Assembly (NCBI GenBank): GCA_001673575.1
Contig: LZME01000160.1
Location: 1-64,000 of the forward strand
Length of the DNA stretch: 64,000 nucleotides
From: Mycolicibacter heraklionensis
GTDB lineage: Bacteria > Actinomycetota > Actinomycetes > Mycobacteriales > Mycobacteriaceae
Direction of reading: 5' to 3'
Shown: positions 62,415 through 64,000 of the stretch, piece after piece
Position numbering within the stretch: the first letter of the stretch is position 1
Layout: each line of letters starts with the position of its first letter
The notes under the pieces: generated by a model
What the model was told of the DNA's origin: nothing
Database searches by the model: none
What the model saw: the letters and a program-made list of their open reading frames with translations, nothing else
Position numbers and translations under genes: made by a program

Positions 62415-63628
62415 CGAAGACCATGTCGATCCGCAGGCTGGCCGCCGTAACCTGCTGCGCGGCTCTGATCACGTCCGGTTGTTCCTTCGACGGACTCAAT
62501 TCGTTGCCGCTTCCGGGCACGGTCGGAACCGGTTCCGACGCAGTGATTTACCACGTCCAAGTCGCGAATATCGGTACATTAGAATCGAATTCACCGGTGA
62601 TGGTCAGTGATGTGGTGGTCGGAGCGATTCGCAGGATGACCGTCGAGAATTGGCGGGCCGACGTCGAGATCTCGGTCCGGCCCGACGTAGTCATTCCGGG
62701 AAACGCGGTCGCAGCCGTGGGTCAGACCAGCCTGTTGGGATCAATGCACCTCGCCCTGGACCCGCCCCTGGGCGAGGCGCCCACCGGGCGACTGGACCCG
62801 GGCGCGACCATTGCGTTGTCCAAGTCCTCGACATACCCATCGACCGAGCAGACCCTGTCGTCGCTGTCGATCGTGGTCAACGGCGGTGGCCTCACTCGGA
62901 TCGGAGACATCGTCCACAACTTCAACGCGGCGCTCGACGGACGGCAAGTTCAGATCCGGGATCTGCTGACCCGGATGAACACGGTGGTGACGCTGCTGGA
63001 CAGTCAGCACGACAACATCATTGCCACGATCACGTCGCTGAACCGGATGGCGGGGACGTTTGCCGGCCAGCGCGACGTGCTGACCGGCGCGTTGAACCGG
63101 ATCCCGCCGGCCCTCGAGGTGTTGAACAAACAACGGCCGCGACTGGTCACGGCGTTGGACAAGTTGGGCGACTTCAGCTCTACCGCAAACAAACTCATCA
63201 ACGACTCGCAGGCCGACATCGTGCGCAACTTGGAGAATCTTGAGCCGACGGTGCGCGCCCTCGCCGACATCGGGCCGGACCTGACCACCGCACTTTCTTA
63301 CCTGCCCACCTATCCGTACACGCAGGAATTCATCGACCGCGGCATCCGGGGCGACTACATGAACCAGTTCATCGTGTTCGACTTCACCATTCCCCGTATG
63401 AAGAAGGGAATACTGCTCGGAACCAGGTGGGGTGACGTGGGGGCATCTATGGTGCCGGCGCCCGGGGACCCGTGGTACTCGACTTACACGCGGGACCCGC
63501 TGCATGCACCCCTGGGACCGCCTCCGGCCGAGGTGGCCACCCTGCCACCGCTGACCACCGTTGAAACCGACGAATCACCACCACCAGACGGCCAGGAGCC
63601 GTCCACACCGGTCCAGGGCGGAAGCTGA
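62411..63628 (+). CDS. second Mce system, E lipoprotein subunit
   Basis: The GTG at 62411 gives 405 residues. The signal peptide ends in lipobox TSGC, with the lipidated cysteine at 24. The MCE domain has NSPVMVSDVVVGAIRRM, and a proline/threonine-rich tail closes the protein. It is the lipoprotein subunit of the second importer. Its stop overlaps the F-gene start by TGATG. Confidence 0.92.
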   Translation: MTKTMSIRRLAAVTCCAALITSGCSFDGLNSLPLPGTVGTGSDAVIYHVQVANIGTLESNSPVMVSDVVVGAIRRMTVENWRADVEISVRPDVVIPGNAVAAVGQTSLLGSMHLALDPPLGEAPTGRLDPGATIALSKSSTYPSTEQTLSSLSIVVNGGGLTRIGDIVHNFNAALDGRQVQIRDLLTRMNTVVTLLDSQHDNIIATITSLNRMAGTFAGQRDVLTGALNRIPPALEVLNKQRPRLVTALDKLGDFSSTANKLINDSQADIVRNLENLEPTVRALADIGPDLTTALSYLPTYPYTQEFIDRGIRGDYMNQFIVFDFTIPRMKKGILLGTRWGDVGASMVPAPGDPWYSTYTRDPLHAPLGPPPAEVATLPPLTTVETDESPPPDGQEPSTPVQGGS

Positions 63629-64000
63629 TGCTGACCCGTTTCGTTCGTAGACAGCTGATCATCTTTTCCATCGCCTCGGTGATCGGTGTCGGCTCGATGG
63701 TCTTCGTCTACATGCAGGCGCCGGTCCTGCTGGGAATCGGCCGAATCTCGGTGAAGCTTCAACTACCGACCACCGGAGGCTTGTACAAATTCTCCAACGT
63801 GACCTACCGGGGCGTGGAGGTGGGCAAGGTCACCGATATCCGGCCCACCCGCCTCGGCGCCCAAGTGTCGATGTCGTTGAAATCCTCGCCGAGGATTCCC
63901 GCAGATCTGCAGGCCAATGTGCGAAGCGTATCGGCGGTAGGCGAGCAGTACGTGGACCTGGTACCGCGCACCGACGCCGGTCCCTACCTAGAAAACGGTT
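63628..64000 (+). CDS. second Mce system, F subunit, N-terminal part
   Basis: The frame opens at the ATG at 63628 and runs past the window end; about 124 residues are visible. It has a membrane anchor (LIIFSIASVIGVGSMVFVYM) and an MCE domain with TTGGLYKFSNVTYRGVEVGK, closely parallel to Mce4F. Any Mas genes would lie downstream, outside the window. Confidence 0.9.
   Translation, partial: MLTRFVRRQLIIFSIASVIGVGSMVFVYMQAPVLLGIGRISVKLQLPTTGGLYKFSNVTYRGVEVGKVTDIRPTRLGAQVSMSLKSSPRIPADLQANVRSVSAVGEQYVDLVPRTDAGPYLENG

Noticed and set aside
55957..64000. Second mce operon as a recent tandem duplicate of mce4
   Set aside because: Corresponding proteins share only family motifs by eye, and promoters differ; an ancient paralogue is more likely.

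Overview
The window is high-G+C actinobacterial DNA from a Mycobacterium-type genome. The evidence is a complete mce4 sterol-import operon, kshA, cyp142, fadE26/27, fadD17/19, ltp3/4, type VII secretion-style genes, WS/DGAT and otsA. Gene order matches the M. tuberculosis block from about Rv3534c to Rv3489, read in reverse and with insertions, so this is probably a non-tuberculous mycobacterium. Family names come from recognising motifs and gene order by eye; no database search was run.

Layout. 1-2.6 kb: end of hsaF, a RecQ helicase carrying a phosphoribosyltransferase-like tail, and a small hemophore-like secreted protein. 2.6-5.7 kb: a translationally coupled IclR / SnoaL / luciferase-like / EthD operon of unknown substrate. 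5.8-8.9 kb: Rv3531c-Rv3529c-like genes closed by a strong terminator. 8.9-17.7 kb: sterol genes (kshA, gamma-carbonic-anhydrase-like, ketosteroid-isomerase-like, ltp3, ltp4, a DUF35 partner, an F420/FMN luciferase-like oxidoreductase and an acyl-CoA synthetase), with KstR-type boxes. 17.7-20.8 kb: an A+T-richer toxin/immunity island with a TNT-type NAD+-glycohydrolase toxin that is frameshifted here, inserted into the sterol cluster. 20.9-27.4 kb: Rv3519-like, cyp142, a DUF559-like gene flanked by two 62-bp palindromic elements, an epimerase-like SDR, echA19 and fadD19. 27.4-32 kb: WS/DGAT, gabD2, a nonsense-disrupted serine hydrolase and a secreted beta-trefoil-like protein. 32-37.8 kb: fadD17, fadE27, fadE26, fdxD and hsd4A. 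38-48.8 kb: the complete mce4 operon with two Mas genes and an Rv3491-like gene. 48.9-50.6 kb: otsA, with a tandem repeat at its 5' end, and an Rv3489-like microgene. 50.7-55.7 kb: a crotonase, three SDRs, a 3-hydroxyisobutyrate-dehydrogenase-like enzyme and a secreted protein. 56-64 kb: a second, diverged mce operon running off the end.

How it works together. Mce4/YrbE4 should import sterol. FadD19, FadD17, FadE26-FadE27, EchA19, Hsd4A, Ltp3/Ltp4 and the DUF35 protein shorten the side chain, Cyp142 with a ferredoxin oxidises its terminus, KshA opens the ring system, and HsaF handles the final ring product. Seven 14-mers fitting the KstR consensus TnnAACnnGTTnnA, plus one near-match, tie most of these to one regulator. 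The most unusual items are the TNT island, a second palindrome next to the KstR boxes of the mce4 promoter, the leaderless-looking KstR-overlapped promoters of two acyl-CoA synthetases, the IclR operon, the repeat in otsA and the neighbouring second mce operon. No gene-free stretch exceeds 300 bases. No tRNA, rRNA, CRISPR array or transposase was seen.
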